Assembly (NCBI GenBank): GCA_021774265.1
Contig: JAJFJG010000014.1
Span: forward strand, 1 to 52,016
Direction of reading: 5' to 3'
Length of the DNA: 52,016 nucleotides
Source of the DNA: Nitrosomonas sp.
GTDB taxonomy: Bacteria > Pseudomonadota > Gammaproteobacteria > Burkholderiales > Nitrosomonadaceae
Under the pieces are notes generated by a model. The model was not told the origin of the DNA. It saw only the letters and a list, made by a program, of their open reading frames with translations, and made no database searches. A program made the position numbers and the translations under genes. Numbering within the stretch: the stretch's first letter is position 1; each line of letters begins with the position of its first letter. Shown piece after piece: positions 1 through 9,766 of this stretch.

Positions 1-2
1 GG

Positions 3-83
3 GGGTTGGTAAATCCCACGCCTTTAGGTGGCAGTTTACGGTTTGATATTGAGTTTAGGGGTATAGGAGTAATTTTCCGTTGA
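3..83 (+). CDS. C-terminal end of a gene entering from the left (possible outer-membrane-type protein tail)
   Basis: Open frame from the window edge: ...LVNPTPLGGSLRFDIEFRGIGVIFR*, alternating beta-barrel-like residues ending in an aromatic/Arg; too short for certainty. Confidence 0.2.
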   Translation, partial: GLVNPTPLGGSLRFDIEFRGIGVIFR

Positions 84-121
84 GCTGAGAAATTGGTTAA
101 TATAGCTGAATTTTGTTGCTG

Positions 122-139
122 ATCGGCCGAATGGCCGAT
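122..139. other. short perfect hairpin (atcggcc-gaat-ggccgat)
   Basis: 7-bp perfect inverted repeat with 4-nt loop between the left-edge frame and the M1 peptidase gene; only a weak downstream T run. Confidence 0.4.
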
Positions 140-216
140 TAATCCGGTTTTAAGCCGTAACCTGAAGCCACCTGCTTGTAGCCGGAGGGGTATTCACGTA
201 TAAATACACAATCATT

Positions 217-2253
217 ATGACAACACGCCCATCTATTAAATTTTTATTACGCCTAATATTTACTTGTTTGCTGATTTCTGCTGTATCGGCAAACGCCAGT
301 CAACGCGGCGAAGTTAATTACGATATTCATGTCAATATCGATCCAATTGCACGGACGTTAGAAGGGCGCAGTATCATTACGGTGAAGGATACGCCAGAGT
401 TGCAGTTAGTGTTGGGGCGTCGTTTTGAAGTGGTTGACGCGTTGATTGAAGGTCAGCCGCTAGAGGAGATTGAAGATGCCAGTCAGCGTTTTCATGCTTG
501 GCATATACCTTTTAGTCTTGGACAGTCGTATCGAATCGAGATCCAATGGCGCGGTGAGTTGTCGCCGCTGGATACGTCGTTAGATCACCAGCAAACGCTG
601 GGTAGGCCCATCCCTGTGAGTAGTGAGATGGGGACTTTTTTACCGAAGTCTTCGGGTTGGTATCCATCGGTTATGGGTGCATTGGTGCGTTATCAGGTTC
701 ATTTGGAATTGCCGCCGGGTCAGAGGGGACTGGTAGCAGGGGAACTTGTTAGTGAAACGGAATCGGAAGCAGGTTATCAAGCCAGTTTTGATTTCCCGCT
801 TCCATCAGAAGGCATTGATTTAATGGCGGGGCCTTATCATATTACAACGGATACGATTCAAGGGGCTAATGGTAAATCCATTCAGTTACGCACCTATTTT
901 CACCCAGAAATCAGCCAGCTAGCAGAAGGCTATCTGGATTCAGTGAAAGGTTATATTGGCCTGTATGAATCATGGATAGGGAGCTACCCATTTACTGAGT
1001 TTAGTGTGGTATCTAGCCCAACACCCACGGGGTTTGGGATGCCGACGTTGACGTATTTGGGCATAGATGTGTTGCGTTTACCTTTTATTCGGGCAACTTC
1101 GTTGGGCCATGAAGTGTTGCATAACTGGTGGGGGAATGGCGTTTATCCTGATTATCGCAAAGGCAATTGGTCAGAAGGGCTGACCACCTTCATGGCAGAT
1201 TATGCGTATAAAGAACGTGAGAGCGATGAGGCGGCACATGAAATGCGTCTGGGTTGGTTGCGTGATTTTGCCGCATTAGCGCCGGGACAGGATGCGGCAT
1301 TAAACTCATTCACGTCACGTACCCATGGCGCTTCAAAGATTGTGGGTTACAACAAGGCGGCGATGTTGTTTTTTATGCTGCGTGATGAGTTAGGTGAGGA
1401 GATGTTTAACCGGGGCATTCAAGCTTTCTGGACCATGCAACGCTTTAAGATAGCGTCGTGGCAGGATATTCAGAATATTTTTGAACTGACGTCGTCAAAG
1501 AATTTGAAGCGATTTTTTAACCAATGGTTAAACCAAGCCGGGGCGCCTTCCATTCGCATTTCGGAGGCTAAACAAGTGAAAACAGACGCGGGTTTTCAGC
1601 TAACCATGAAACTTGAGCAAGCCGCACCTGTTTATCAACTGTCAGTGCCGATCGTTGTGCATGGGAAAGATGGTGAAGAAACTCGGATACTTGACTTGAA
1701 TGATGCGCAACAGACATTTACCTTGGATTTGAGCAGCCAACCGTTTGAAGTGACGCTTGATCCAGGCTTGCGTTTGTTTCGTCAACTTGCAGCCGATGAA
1801 GCGCCGCCTATTTTGCGTGAAGTTATGGTCAATGAGGCAACGGTTACCGTTTTGTTGCCTGAAGAAGGTGAGGCGCGTGAAGTTGCAGAAACATTGGCGA
1901 CTCGTCTGCAACGCCGGCAATTAAAATTAATTTCGGCTACCAATAATCTGCCAGTGGCGCCGATATTGGTGATCGGATTGCGGCCGGAAATTGACGCATG
2001 GCTTGAAGCGCGTAACCTACCTACAAGACCCGAAGTTATTGCAGGCCATGGTTCTGCGCAAGCGTGGACATTGAACAGTCCAAATGGCGCTACACTGGCC
2101 ATCGTATCTGCAGAAAATACTAACGCACTACAAGCGATGATTCGCCCTTTGCCCCATTATGGGCGACAAAGTTATATCGTATTTGATGGTGCCCGTGCCA
2201 TTGAACGCGGTGCATGGCCTTTGCGTGTGCAACGGGTTGGTGTTGAATCGTAG
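217..2253 (+). CDS. M1-family (aminopeptidase N-like) metallopeptidase with signal peptide
   Basis: HEVLHNWWGN...E (HExxH-x18-E zinc site) and N-terminal signal-like hydrophobic segment. Confidence 0.85.
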   Translation: MTTRPSIKFLLRLIFTCLLISAVSANASQRGEVNYDIHVNIDPIARTLEGRSIITVKDTPELQLVLGRRFEVVDALIEGQPLEEIEDASQRFHAWHIPFSLGQSYRIEIQWRGELSPLDTSLDHQQTLGRPIPVSSEMGTFLPKSSGWYPSVMGALVRYQVHLELPPGQRGLVAGELVSETESEAGYQASFDFPLPSEGIDLMAGPYHITTDTIQGANGKSIQLRTYFHPEISQLAEGYLDSVKGYIGLYESWIGSYPFTEFSVVSSPTPTGFGMPTLTYLGIDVLRLPFIRATSLGHEVLHNWWGNGVYPDYRKGNWSEGLTTFMADYAYKERESDEAAHEMRLGWLRDFAALAPGQDAALNSFTSRTHGASKIVGYNKAAMLFFMLRDELGEEMFNRGIQAFWTMQRFKIASWQDIQNIFELTSSKNLKRFFNQWLNQAGAPSIRISEAKQVKTDAGFQLTMKLEQAAPVYQLSVPIVVHGKDGEETRILDLNDAQQTFTLDLSSQPFEVTLDPGLRLFRQLAADEAPPILREVMVNEATVTVLLPEEGEAREVAETLATRLQRRQLKLISATNNLPVAPILVIGLRPEIDAWLEARNLPTRPEVIAGHGSAQAWTLNSPNGATLAIVSAENTNALQAMIRPLPHYGRQSYIVFDGARAIERGAWPLRVQRVGVES

Positions 2254-2294
2254 TGTAGGCACAATATATACGCTTCATGGTTTTCATTTTCAGA

Positions 2295-3884
2295 TTAGCG
2301 TTCGAGTACGGTGTCTTTTGCTTGTTGTGAAATTTCTGGATAATCCAGACTAAAATGCAACCCGCGACTTTCATGGCGCAGCATTGCGCTTTTAACGATT
2401 AAATCAGCAGTGTCAACTAAATTGCGTAGCTCTAAGAGGTCACTAGTTACACGGAAATTGGCGTAATACTCATCAATTTCTTCTCGTAATAATTCAATGC
2501 GACGTTGCGCGCGTTGTAGGCGTTTTGTGGTACGTACGATACCGACGTAGCTCCACATAAAATGCCTTAGCTCGTCCCAGTTATGAGAAATAACGACTTC
2601 TTCATCCGCATCTGTCACTCGGCTTTCATCCCACGTAGGCAGCTCTGGCGTTGAAATCGGTGATTGGTTCATAATGTTTTTAGCCGCTGCCTGAGCAAAG
2701 ACGATGCACTCTAGCAATGAGTTGCTGGCTAGACGATTCGCCCCATGCAAGCCAGTATGCGCCGTTTCGCCAATAGCATAAAGATTATTTAGATCGGTTT
2801 TGCCATTTTTGTCGGTGAGAATGCCCCCGCAGGTGTAGTGTGCGGCAGGAACGACGGGGATTGGTTGCTTGCTGATGTCGATGCCGAGCTCCAAACATTT
2901 TGAGTAGATGTTAGGAAAGTGGCTTTTTAAGAAATTTTCCGGCTTGTGGGTAATGTCGAGATATACACAGTCCAAGCCACGTTTTTTCATTTCAAAATCA
3001 ATGGCACGTGCGACCACATCGCGTGATGCCAGTTCAGCGCGGTTATCATGTTTAGTCATAAAGCATTTGCCATTGGGCAGTTTCAACAAACCACCTTCGC
3101 CGCGTATCGCTTCACTGATGAGAAATGATTTCGCGTGGGGGTGATATAGGCAAGTTGGGTGAAACTGGATGAATTCCATATTGGCGACGCGACAACCCGC
3201 ACGCCATCCCATCGCAATGCCATCGCCTGTTGCCGTATCTGAGTTTGTCGTGTAGAGATAGACTTTGCTTGCACCACCCGTTGCTAGCACTGTATTTTGT
3301 GCTGTTATGGTTCGGACCTTGTCATTTTTTTTATCTAATACGTAAGCACCCAAACATCGTTTTTTTGGATGTTCAGTATCATATGGTAATTTGTCGCTAG
3401 TAATGAGATCAATGGCAATATGATGCTCAAGAATGGTGATGTTCGGATGTTGATGTATTTTCTCTCCCAATGTTTGTTGCACTGCTTTACCTGTTGCATC
3501 ACCTGTATGGATAACTCGACGAATGCCATGTCCACCTTCCTGTGTAAGATGATAGCCCGTGTCACTGTTTCCATCGCGAGTGAAAGATACCCCTTGCTCA
3601 ATTAACCATTCAATGGCTTGGGGGCCATTCTCAATGACATGATTGACAGTGGCTTCATTACATAATCCCGCGCCTGCGGTAAGTGTGTCGTGGATATGCT
3701 TAGAGGATGAGTCGTCTTTAGATAACGCTGCAGCAATCCCACCTTGGGCTCGGCTACTGGCCCCGTCAAGAAAGGATTGTTTGGTAATAAGGCCAACTTT
3801 GTGTGTGTGTCCTAAATTAAGCGCAAGTGTAAATCCAGCCAGCCCCGTGCCAATGATGAGTGTGTCGAAATAAAGATGTTGCAT
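2295..3884 (-). CDS. nadB: L-aspartate oxidase
   Basis: GTGLAGFTLALNL FAD site, SSRAQGGIAAAL, HTGLHGANRLASNSLLE, full-length flavoprotein. Confidence 0.95.
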   Translation of the reverse strand: MQHLYFDTLIIGTGLAGFTLALNLGHTHKVGLITKQSFLDGASSRAQGGIAAALSKDDSSSKHIHDTLTAGAGLCNEATVNHVIENGPQAIEWLIEQGVSFTRDGNSDTGYHLTQEGGHGIRRVIHTGDATGKAVQQTLGEKIHQHPNITILEHHIAIDLITSDKLPYDTEHPKKRCLGAYVLDKKNDKVRTITAQNTVLATGGASKVYLYTTNSDTATGDGIAMGWRAGCRVANMEFIQFHPTCLYHPHAKSFLISEAIRGEGGLLKLPNGKCFMTKHDNRAELASRDVVARAIDFEMKKRGLDCVYLDITHKPENFLKSHFPNIYSKCLELGIDISKQPIPVVPAAHYTCGGILTDKNGKTDLNNLYAIGETAHTGLHGANRLASNSLLECIVFAQAAAKNIMNQSPISTPELPTWDESRVTDADEEVVISHNWDELRHFMWSYVGIVRTTKRLQRAQRRIELLREEIDEYYANFRVTSDLLELRNLVDTADLIVKSAMLRHESRGLHFSLDYPEISQQAKDTVLER

Positions 3885-4153
3885 TTGAATGGAATGAGAT
3901 CCACAGTTGAGAATGCAAAAGCATAACAGACTCGTTGCCAGTATGTTTCAAATAGTTTGAAAATATCGATGAATTCATTGGTGATCTTGTCAGTTTTGAT
4001 ATAGGTGTTTATGCGATAGTGTGTTTTTAGTTTTATTAGAGAAGAAGGCACCACGAGATAATTTCTTTGGCGTTGAATTAAATGCCAGTGCTCATAGACT
4101 ATTTGGAAAATTAGTGGCGGTTGAGTGAACCATCCAATGCGATTTGTTGTCAC
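3812..4153 (-). pseudogene. possible YgfX/CptA-like C-terminal relic between nadB and rpoE
   Basis: ORF segment YEHWHLIQRQRNYLVVPSSLIKLKTHY...NEFIDIFKLFETYW resembles the C-terminal half of YgfX-type proteins, a common neighbour here; N-terminal TM part missing and ORF overlaps nadB. Confidence 0.25.
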
Positions 4154-4263
4154 TCTTGCATGCTATATACAGTTCCCGGAAGTGCTTTGAATAGGTATAC
4201 TTGATGTGTAGTGTTTTAACGTAATAACAAAAATATAATTCAAGAATTCAGGGAACAAGGGGT

Positions 4264-4866
4264 ATGAGTGATCGGGAGGTCGATCAACAAATAGTGGAGC
4301 GTGTGCAGCGCGGCGATAAGCAGGCATTTGATCTACTTGTGATCAAATATCAGCGTAAGTTGGCGCGCTTAATATCGCAATTTATTCGTGATTCTGGCGA
4401 GGTTGAGGATGTTACCCAGGAAGCTTTTATTAAAGCTTATCGAGCGCTTCCTTCATTTCGTGGAGACAGCGCATTTTATACTTGGTTGTACCGGATTGGC
4501 ATTAATACCGCTAAAAATTTTCTGGTTTCGCAGGGTAGGCGGGCGCCAACTAATACTCAAAGTTTTGATAGTGAAGATGCAGAAAATTTTGATGAGGGTG
4601 GTAACTTGAGGGAATTAAATACGCCCGAAAGTGAACTGATGGGCAAACAAATTGCTCAAACTGTTAACCTGACATTAGATAAATTACCGGAAGAACTGCG
4701 TACCGCTATTATTTTAAGAGAAATTGAGGGGCTAAGCTATGAAGAAATTGCAAATGTAATGAATTGCCCGATTGGTACCGTACGTTCGCGTATATTTCGT
4801 GCCCGTGAGGCAATTTCTGATGAGCTGCGCCCCTTATTAGGGACAAGCAAAGACAAGAGGTGGTAA
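4264..4866 (+). CDS. rpoE: ECF sigma factor sigma-E (RpoE/AlgU)
   Basis: DQQIVERVQRGDKQAFDLLV..., VEDVTQEAFIKAYRALPSFRGDSAFYTWLYRIGINTAKN; followed by rseA and rseB. Confidence 0.95.
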   Translation: MSDREVDQQIVERVQRGDKQAFDLLVIKYQRKLARLISQFIRDSGEVEDVTQEAFIKAYRALPSFRGDSAFYTWLYRIGINTAKNFLVSQGRRAPTNTQSFDSEDAENFDEGGNLRELNTPESELMGKQIAQTVNLTLDKLPEELRTAIILREIEGLSYEEIANVMNCPIGTVRSRIFRAREAISDELRPLLGTSKDKRW

Positions 4867-4867
4867 G

Positions 4868-5416
4868 GTGAAGAATAAAGTGTCTGAGTTGATGGATGGA
4901 GAGCTAATTGCTGATGAGGCTAGAGATGTCATTAAGCAGTTGAATATGAAAAATGAATTGAGTGGTGATTGGGAGACCTATCATATCATTGGAGATTCAT
5001 TACGCCAATCATCTCGATTATCTATCGATATTTCTAAGCAGGTCAGTGAACAATTAAAATCTGAGCCAGCTATTTTAATTCCAATTGTGCCCGCTAAGGA
5101 AGACGAGGCATATAAACGAAAAAATTATGCGTTTTCAATTGCTGCGTCAATTGTTGTTGTGCTTGCTGGGTGGGTTGGGTTGCAAACATTGCAGGAGCCA
5201 TCACCAATCATGGTTGTGGACAATCATATGGAAAACTCCATGCCAGTGATTCCTGTTGTCAATATGGCATCACCAACGCATCTGCATTCATTAACACCAG
5301 CAGAGTTTAATGATTACTTATTTGTTCATGGGGAGTTTTCACCGGGTACTGCAACACACGGCCCATCTATTTATCTGCATCAAGTGACTGACCATCAGGA
5401 TAGATATAATCGATGA
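4868..5416 (+). CDS. rseA: sigma-E negative regulator RseA/MucA (GTG start)
   Basis: N-terminal MKNKVSELMDGEL...WETYHIIGDSLR, one central TM segment, position after rpoE. Confidence 0.88.
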   Translation: MKNKVSELMDGELIADEARDVIKQLNMKNELSGDWETYHIIGDSLRQSSRLSIDISKQVSEQLKSEPAILIPIVPAKEDEAYKRKNYAFSIAASIVVVLAGWVGLQTLQEPSPIMVVDNHMENSMPVIPVVNMASPTHLHSLTPAEFNDYLFVHGEFSPGTATHGPSIYLHQVTDHQDRYNR

Positions 5417-6417
5417 TGAGAGTCATCGAGATTACTTTATTGCTGTTATTTGTTAGTGTTTTACCGGCAATGGCAAAAGATATGCCCAATTCATCAAAAG
5501 AGGCATTAGGGTGGTTAAAAAAAGTTGCAGAAGCACCCCGAAATCATAATTATCAAGGTATTTTTATCTATTATGCAGATGAGCATATGGAAACCTCAAG
5601 TATTGTTCATAAAGTAGATGATACGGGTGAGAGTGAAAAAATTGAAATAATGGATGGTTTACAACGCATTGTTGTGCGTAATAATGATGAAATGAAATGT
5701 TATTTGCCAGAAAGTAAAATGGTAGTAACAGAAAGACGTTGGTTTAGGAAATTCTTTCCTGATATTCTGCCACGTCCCTATAGTGATTTAAACGACAGTT
5801 ATTTTGTTAAGAAAGGTAAGCAAGAACGTGTGTCGGGCTATGATTGTCAAGTGATCATTCTTGAACCACGGGATAGCCTGCGTTACGGTCAAAAAATATG
5901 GGTTGATATTAAAACTGGTTTGGCTCTTAAAATTGCTGTATTGGACGGAGATGAAGTTATTGAGCAATTCGCTTTTGCACAATTAAATTTTGCTGAAGAT
6001 GTGAGTTCTGAACTGTTGAAATCAAAGTACTCAGAAATCTCAGCTAATTGGAAAACGATTAATTTAATCGCTTCTATTTTAGAGAATGGTGCGCTTGACT
6101 GGCAAGTAAAAAATCCTCCTGCTGGGTTTAAAAAAGTTATAGAGATGAAGCGTCATTTAACGGGTAAGCCTGAACCTGTTGACCATATTGCATTATCGGA
6201 TGACATCGCAACTGTATCAGTATTTATTGAACCAATTTTAGAAGATTTGCCGCCACCGGTTACTGGATTCTATTCTAGTCGTGGCGCGATTAATATTTAC
6301 GTTCTCACACTAGACGATTATAAAATTACAACCGTAGGCGAAGTTCCGCTAGAAACAGTCAAGCTAATAGGTGATGCTGTATCTAAGCGCGAAATAAAAG
6401 CAGTTACCAAACATTAA
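5413..6417 (+). CDS. rseB: sigma-E regulatory protein RseB/MucB
   Basis: Signal peptide, NYQGIFIYYADEHMETSSIVHKVD, 4-nt overlap with rseA. Confidence 0.92.
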   Translation: MMRVIEITLLLLFVSVLPAMAKDMPNSSKEALGWLKKVAEAPRNHNYQGIFIYYADEHMETSSIVHKVDDTGESEKIEIMDGLQRIVVRNNDEMKCYLPESKMVVTERRWFRKFFPDILPRPYSDLNDSYFVKKGKQERVSGYDCQVIILEPRDSLRYGQKIWVDIKTGLALKIAVLDGDEVIEQFAFAQLNFAEDVSSELLKSKYSEISANWKTINLIASILENGALDWQVKNPPAGFKKVIEMKRHLTGKPEPVDHIALSDDIATVSVFIEPILEDLPPPVTGFYSSRGAINIYVLTLDDYKITTVGEVPLETVKLIGDAVSKREIKAVTKH

Positions 6418-6424
6418 TTAAGGA

Positions 6425-7852
6425 TTGAAAATTAAAATGATGCGTAAATTTATTTTTTTGCTAATGTTAATTATACCGTCAACTATTTTGGCTCAAATTA
6501 ATGTTCTGCCAAACTTCACTGATCTTGTTGAAGAACATGGCGCTGCTGTAGTAAATATTAGTGCGACGAAGACTGCATCTGTTAATGGTCATCAGGTTCT
6601 TCCTGAAATAATCCCTAATCTTCCTGAGAATTCACCTTTTCATGAATTTTTCCGACGTCATATGGAACCCTTCTCTCAACCTAGGAAAGCAGAGCCGCGG
6701 TCTATGGGGTCGGGTTTTATTATTAGTGATGACGGCTATATTTTAACTAATGCACATGTGGTTGAATCAGTTGAGAAAATAACCGTTAAACTTAATGATA
6801 AACGCGAATTCTTTGCTGAAGTTATTGGTACAGACCAGAAAACAGATATTGCTTTAATTAAGATAGAAGCAAATGATCTGCCAAAGGTGACACGTGGTGA
6901 TCCTGAAAAACTGAAGGTTGGCGAATGGGTTGTGGCAATCGGCTCTCCTTTTGGTTTTGAAAATAGTGTAACTGCGGGCATTGTTAGTGCAAAAGGTCGT
7001 TCATTGGCGCAGGAAAATTTTGTTCCATTTATCCAAACTGATGTAGCGATCAACCCGGGTAATTCAGGTGGGCCTCTGTTTAATATGGCGGGTGAAGTGG
7101 TCGGAATTAATTCACAGATATATAGTCGTACTGGTGGGTTTATGGGGTTGTCATTTGCAATTCCAATTAATGTTGCTACTGAAATTGCAGACCAATTGAA
7201 AGAAAACGGTAAAGTCAGTCGTGGTCGGATTGGTGTGATTATCCAGGAAATGACTGCGGAATTAGCCGAGTCTTTTGATTTGCCTGAGGCGAATGGCGCC
7301 TTGATTGTTTCAATACAAAAAGATGGGCCTGCTGATAAAGCGGGTATAGAAATCGGTGATGTTATTTTGAATTTTGATGGAGTAGACGTTGCTTCATCTA
7401 GTGATTTGCCACGTATGGTGGGAAATACTAAGCCTAACACGAAAGTGTTTATGAGGGTGTTGCGTAATGGTGAGATCAAGAAGGTTTCAATTGTTGTTGG
7501 AGAAATGCAGGATGATGAAACGTCTGTTAGTAGCAACGAGCAAGACAAACCCATAGTGGATTCTGCTAATCGCATAGGTTTAGTCCTAAGCGAGCTAACA
7601 GCTAAGAGGAAAAAAGAGCTAGATGTTAATAACGGTTTGTTGGTTGACGATATCAAACCAGGCGTAGCCAGTCACGCAGGTATTCGAACAGGTGATGTTA
7701 TCCTTGGTTTTAACAATAAAGAAATGAAAACGGTTAGACAGTTTAATCTTCAATTAAACAAAGTAGAAGATGGGCGTAATATTGCGTTGTTAATCAAACG
7801 TAATGAACTGACAACATTTATTACAATGAAACTTGATGATGACAAAGAATAA
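6425..7852 (+). CDS. DegP/MucD-type periplasmic serine protease with two PDZ domains
   Basis: Trypsin-like triad TNAHVV / DIALIKI / GNSGGPL, then two PDZ-like repeats. Confidence 0.93.
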   Translation: MKIKMMRKFIFLLMLIIPSTILAQINVLPNFTDLVEEHGAAVVNISATKTASVNGHQVLPEIIPNLPENSPFHEFFRRHMEPFSQPRKAEPRSMGSGFIISDDGYILTNAHVVESVEKITVKLNDKREFFAEVIGTDQKTDIALIKIEANDLPKVTRGDPEKLKVGEWVVAIGSPFGFENSVTAGIVSAKGRSLAQENFVPFIQTDVAINPGNSGGPLFNMAGEVVGINSQIYSRTGGFMGLSFAIPINVATEIADQLKENGKVSRGRIGVIIQEMTAELAESFDLPEANGALIVSIQKDGPADKAGIEIGDVILNFDGVDVASSSDLPRMVGNTKPNTKVFMRVLRNGEIKKVSIVVGEMQDDETSVSSNEQDKPIVDSANRIGLVLSELTAKRKKELDVNNGLLVDDIKPGVASHAGIRTGDVILGFNNKEMKTVRQFNLQLNKVEDGRNIALLIKRNELTTFITMKLDDDKE

Positions 7853-7857
7853 ACGCG

Positions 7858-8127
7858 ATGATGAGTACAACGAATCCACAGTCAGCACTTATTGTCTATA
7901 GTCGTGAAGAATGTCACCTTTGTCAGAACATGATTGACATACTGCAATCAATGCAGGAACAAAGCGCATTTAAATTTGAAGTTATCAATGTCGACACTGA
8001 TCCTCAATTGATATCCCGTTATGGTGAGCGTATCCCAGTACTGTTGGCATTTAAGAATGGCCCGGAGATATGTCATTATTATCTTGATCAAGCGGCATTG
8101 AATGTTTATTTGTCCAAAATTCGTTAA
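7858..8127 (+). CDS. glutaredoxin-like (DUF836-type) protein
   Basis: YSREECHLCQNMIDIL...FKFEVINVDTDPQLISRYGERIPVL thioredoxin-fold pattern. Confidence 0.8.
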   Translation: MMSTTNPQSALIVYSREECHLCQNMIDILQSMQEQSAFKFEVINVDTDPQLISRYGERIPVLLAFKNGPEICHYYLDQAALNVYLSKIR

Positions 8128-8195
8128 AATGCATTCTGTTGGAATGCGTTAGTACTACTTCAATGGCGTAAAGGTATAATTTTTACAGGAAGATG

Positions 8196-8422
8196 ATGTC
8201 ACGCAAATGGACGATCGAAGGGATATTTGCTGAAACTAAACTGTTTTACAGATTAAGGCATTCCCGTTCCAGGGAATTACAATAAGTATGACTCATACTT
8301 TGATGACCACAATAGCTCAATACTAATACATTAGGAGAGTCGTCAAGTATTTATTAGCTTTTGAGAAGAGGCATGTTTCTCCGAAAAAAATTGTAAGTGC
8401 AAAACTATCTAAATCACTTTAG
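8196..8422 (+). pseudogene. decayed C-terminus of an IS1182-like DDE transposase
   Basis: Frame 1: MSRKWTIEGIFAETKLFYRLRHSRSRELQ*; then another frame: MTHTLMTTIAQY*YIRRVVKYLLAFEKRHVSPKKI; order and spacing match transposase tails ('IEGIFAEAK..HGLRRAR.RGL..., ..TA.AQN.KR'). Confidence 0.55.
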
Positions 8423-8534
8423 ACATACCGCAAAATTCTTTCAACAGTTCGTTTGAACTAACTAGGGTTCGAAAGGAAATTTTCAATACCATCATATGAA
8501 AGCCTTTCTTTTAGTGTGTTGACAGCATATTTTT

Positions 8535-9043
8535 TTAAGCAGGTATTATGGTGTAACCAAAAGATTGAGTCTGATTAATTAAGTTGTTTATATTGTTTGT
8601 ACCCCAATCGGTACTAATTGCGATAACACAATCTGATAACTGAATGAGTTCATTAGGTTTTATAAAATGTCTCTTATGTCCTGTCCTTTCGTAAATCTCT
8701 TGAGTATCTTCTTGATGACTGAAGACACCTGTAGAGCCTTGAGTGTCTTTTGGGAAAGCTTCTAGTAACTCATCGAATGAAGTTTCGGATTGTTAAATAT
8801 ATATTCTTTTACTACTGCTAAAACAAGTCTACCTTTGCCGTAATTTTTTTTGTTAAAATTATACTTTTTAGTGTCTCTGTTTTTTGAGAATGTCTGAATA
8901 ATTTGTTTTTGAGTAAGAGTTTGATCAATACCTTCATAGTGATCGAACAATTTTTCTATAACGTTTGCTGGTGTGTCAAATCCTTTTGCGTGTTTCTCTA
9001 AACGAGAATATGTGTTTGCTGGAATTCTAATTACTTGACTCAT
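8535..9043 (-). pseudogene. frameshifted RHH (SeqA-N-like) DNA-binding protein
   Basis: N-part MSQVIRIPANTYSRLEKHAKGFDTPANVIEKLFDHYEG in one frame to 8762; continuation SETSFDELLEAFPKDTQGSTGVFSHQEDTQEIYERTGHKRHFIKPNELIQLSDCVIAISTDWGTNNINNLINQTQSFGYTIIPA* in a neighbouring frame. Confidence 0.65.
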
Positions 9044-9466
9044 AACTTCCTCTTACCTTCACAATTTCACAAGTTGCAATGTGACATGTGACATGTGAAA
9101 TTGTGGAGTCAAGTCCGCTTTAATAAGACATGTATTCGTTTTACCTCTTATTATGAGATCGTGATCATCACGATCTTTGAAAAGACCGATTGTGTGTGCA
9201 TTAGGGAGAAAGTCGCAATTTGGTTTAAACGTCAGAGAAAAAGTTTGTGTGAACGCTTGTGATTTTATAGTTCGTACCTGTGCTTTCAATGAGCTCGAAC
9301 AAGTCAGATGGATGCAGCTTTCTTCAATAGGAGATAAGAGAGCTCGTGACTCTATTGAATGATGATGGCTTCCTAGAATTGCTAAAAATTAAAATTTTTA
9401 TTTGTGGATGCTTCATGTAGCAAAGGTCTTTCCCTCACTTATGAACGTATGTAAGGAATAAGAGTC

Positions 9467-9766
9467 ATGAATGAAGAAATAAGAACATATGTTGCTGATT
9501 TATCAGCCTACAGTAATGGAAAATTACATGGTGTTTGAATCAAATGCCACGGATGATTTGGAGGATGCCCAGTAAGTGATAGAGAGCTATTGCGTGTGTT
9601 GCAGATCGTTGACCCCGATTATGCCGAAGAGTTAACAGAGAGAGCTGGTGACATTCCCAGCCATTTAGCATTCTATATCGACTATGAATTTACGGGATCT
9701 GACATGAAGCTTAGTGGAGGTGTGTACATTATAGAAATAAGTTTTGGTGAGATTCATGTGTTTTGA
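9467..9766 (+). pseudogene. collapsed ardA-like antirestriction gene (internal deletion, stops)
   Basis: Same frame carries an ArdA-like N-terminus MNEEIRTYVADLSAYSNGKLHGV* and C-terminus DYAEELTERAGDIPSHLAFYIDYEFTGSDMKLSGGVYIIEISFGEIHVF*, with about 100 residues of the middle missing. Confidence 0.7.

Noticed and set aside
6736-7656. 306-aa minus-strand ORF
   Set aside because: Antisense to the clearly coding DegP/MucD gene; low-complexity Ser/Thr/Ile composition typical of a shadow ORF.
9059-9289. 76-aa minus-strand ORF in the eroded island
   Set aside because: No domain, overlaps an opposite-strand ORF of similar quality; treated as noise in decayed DNA.
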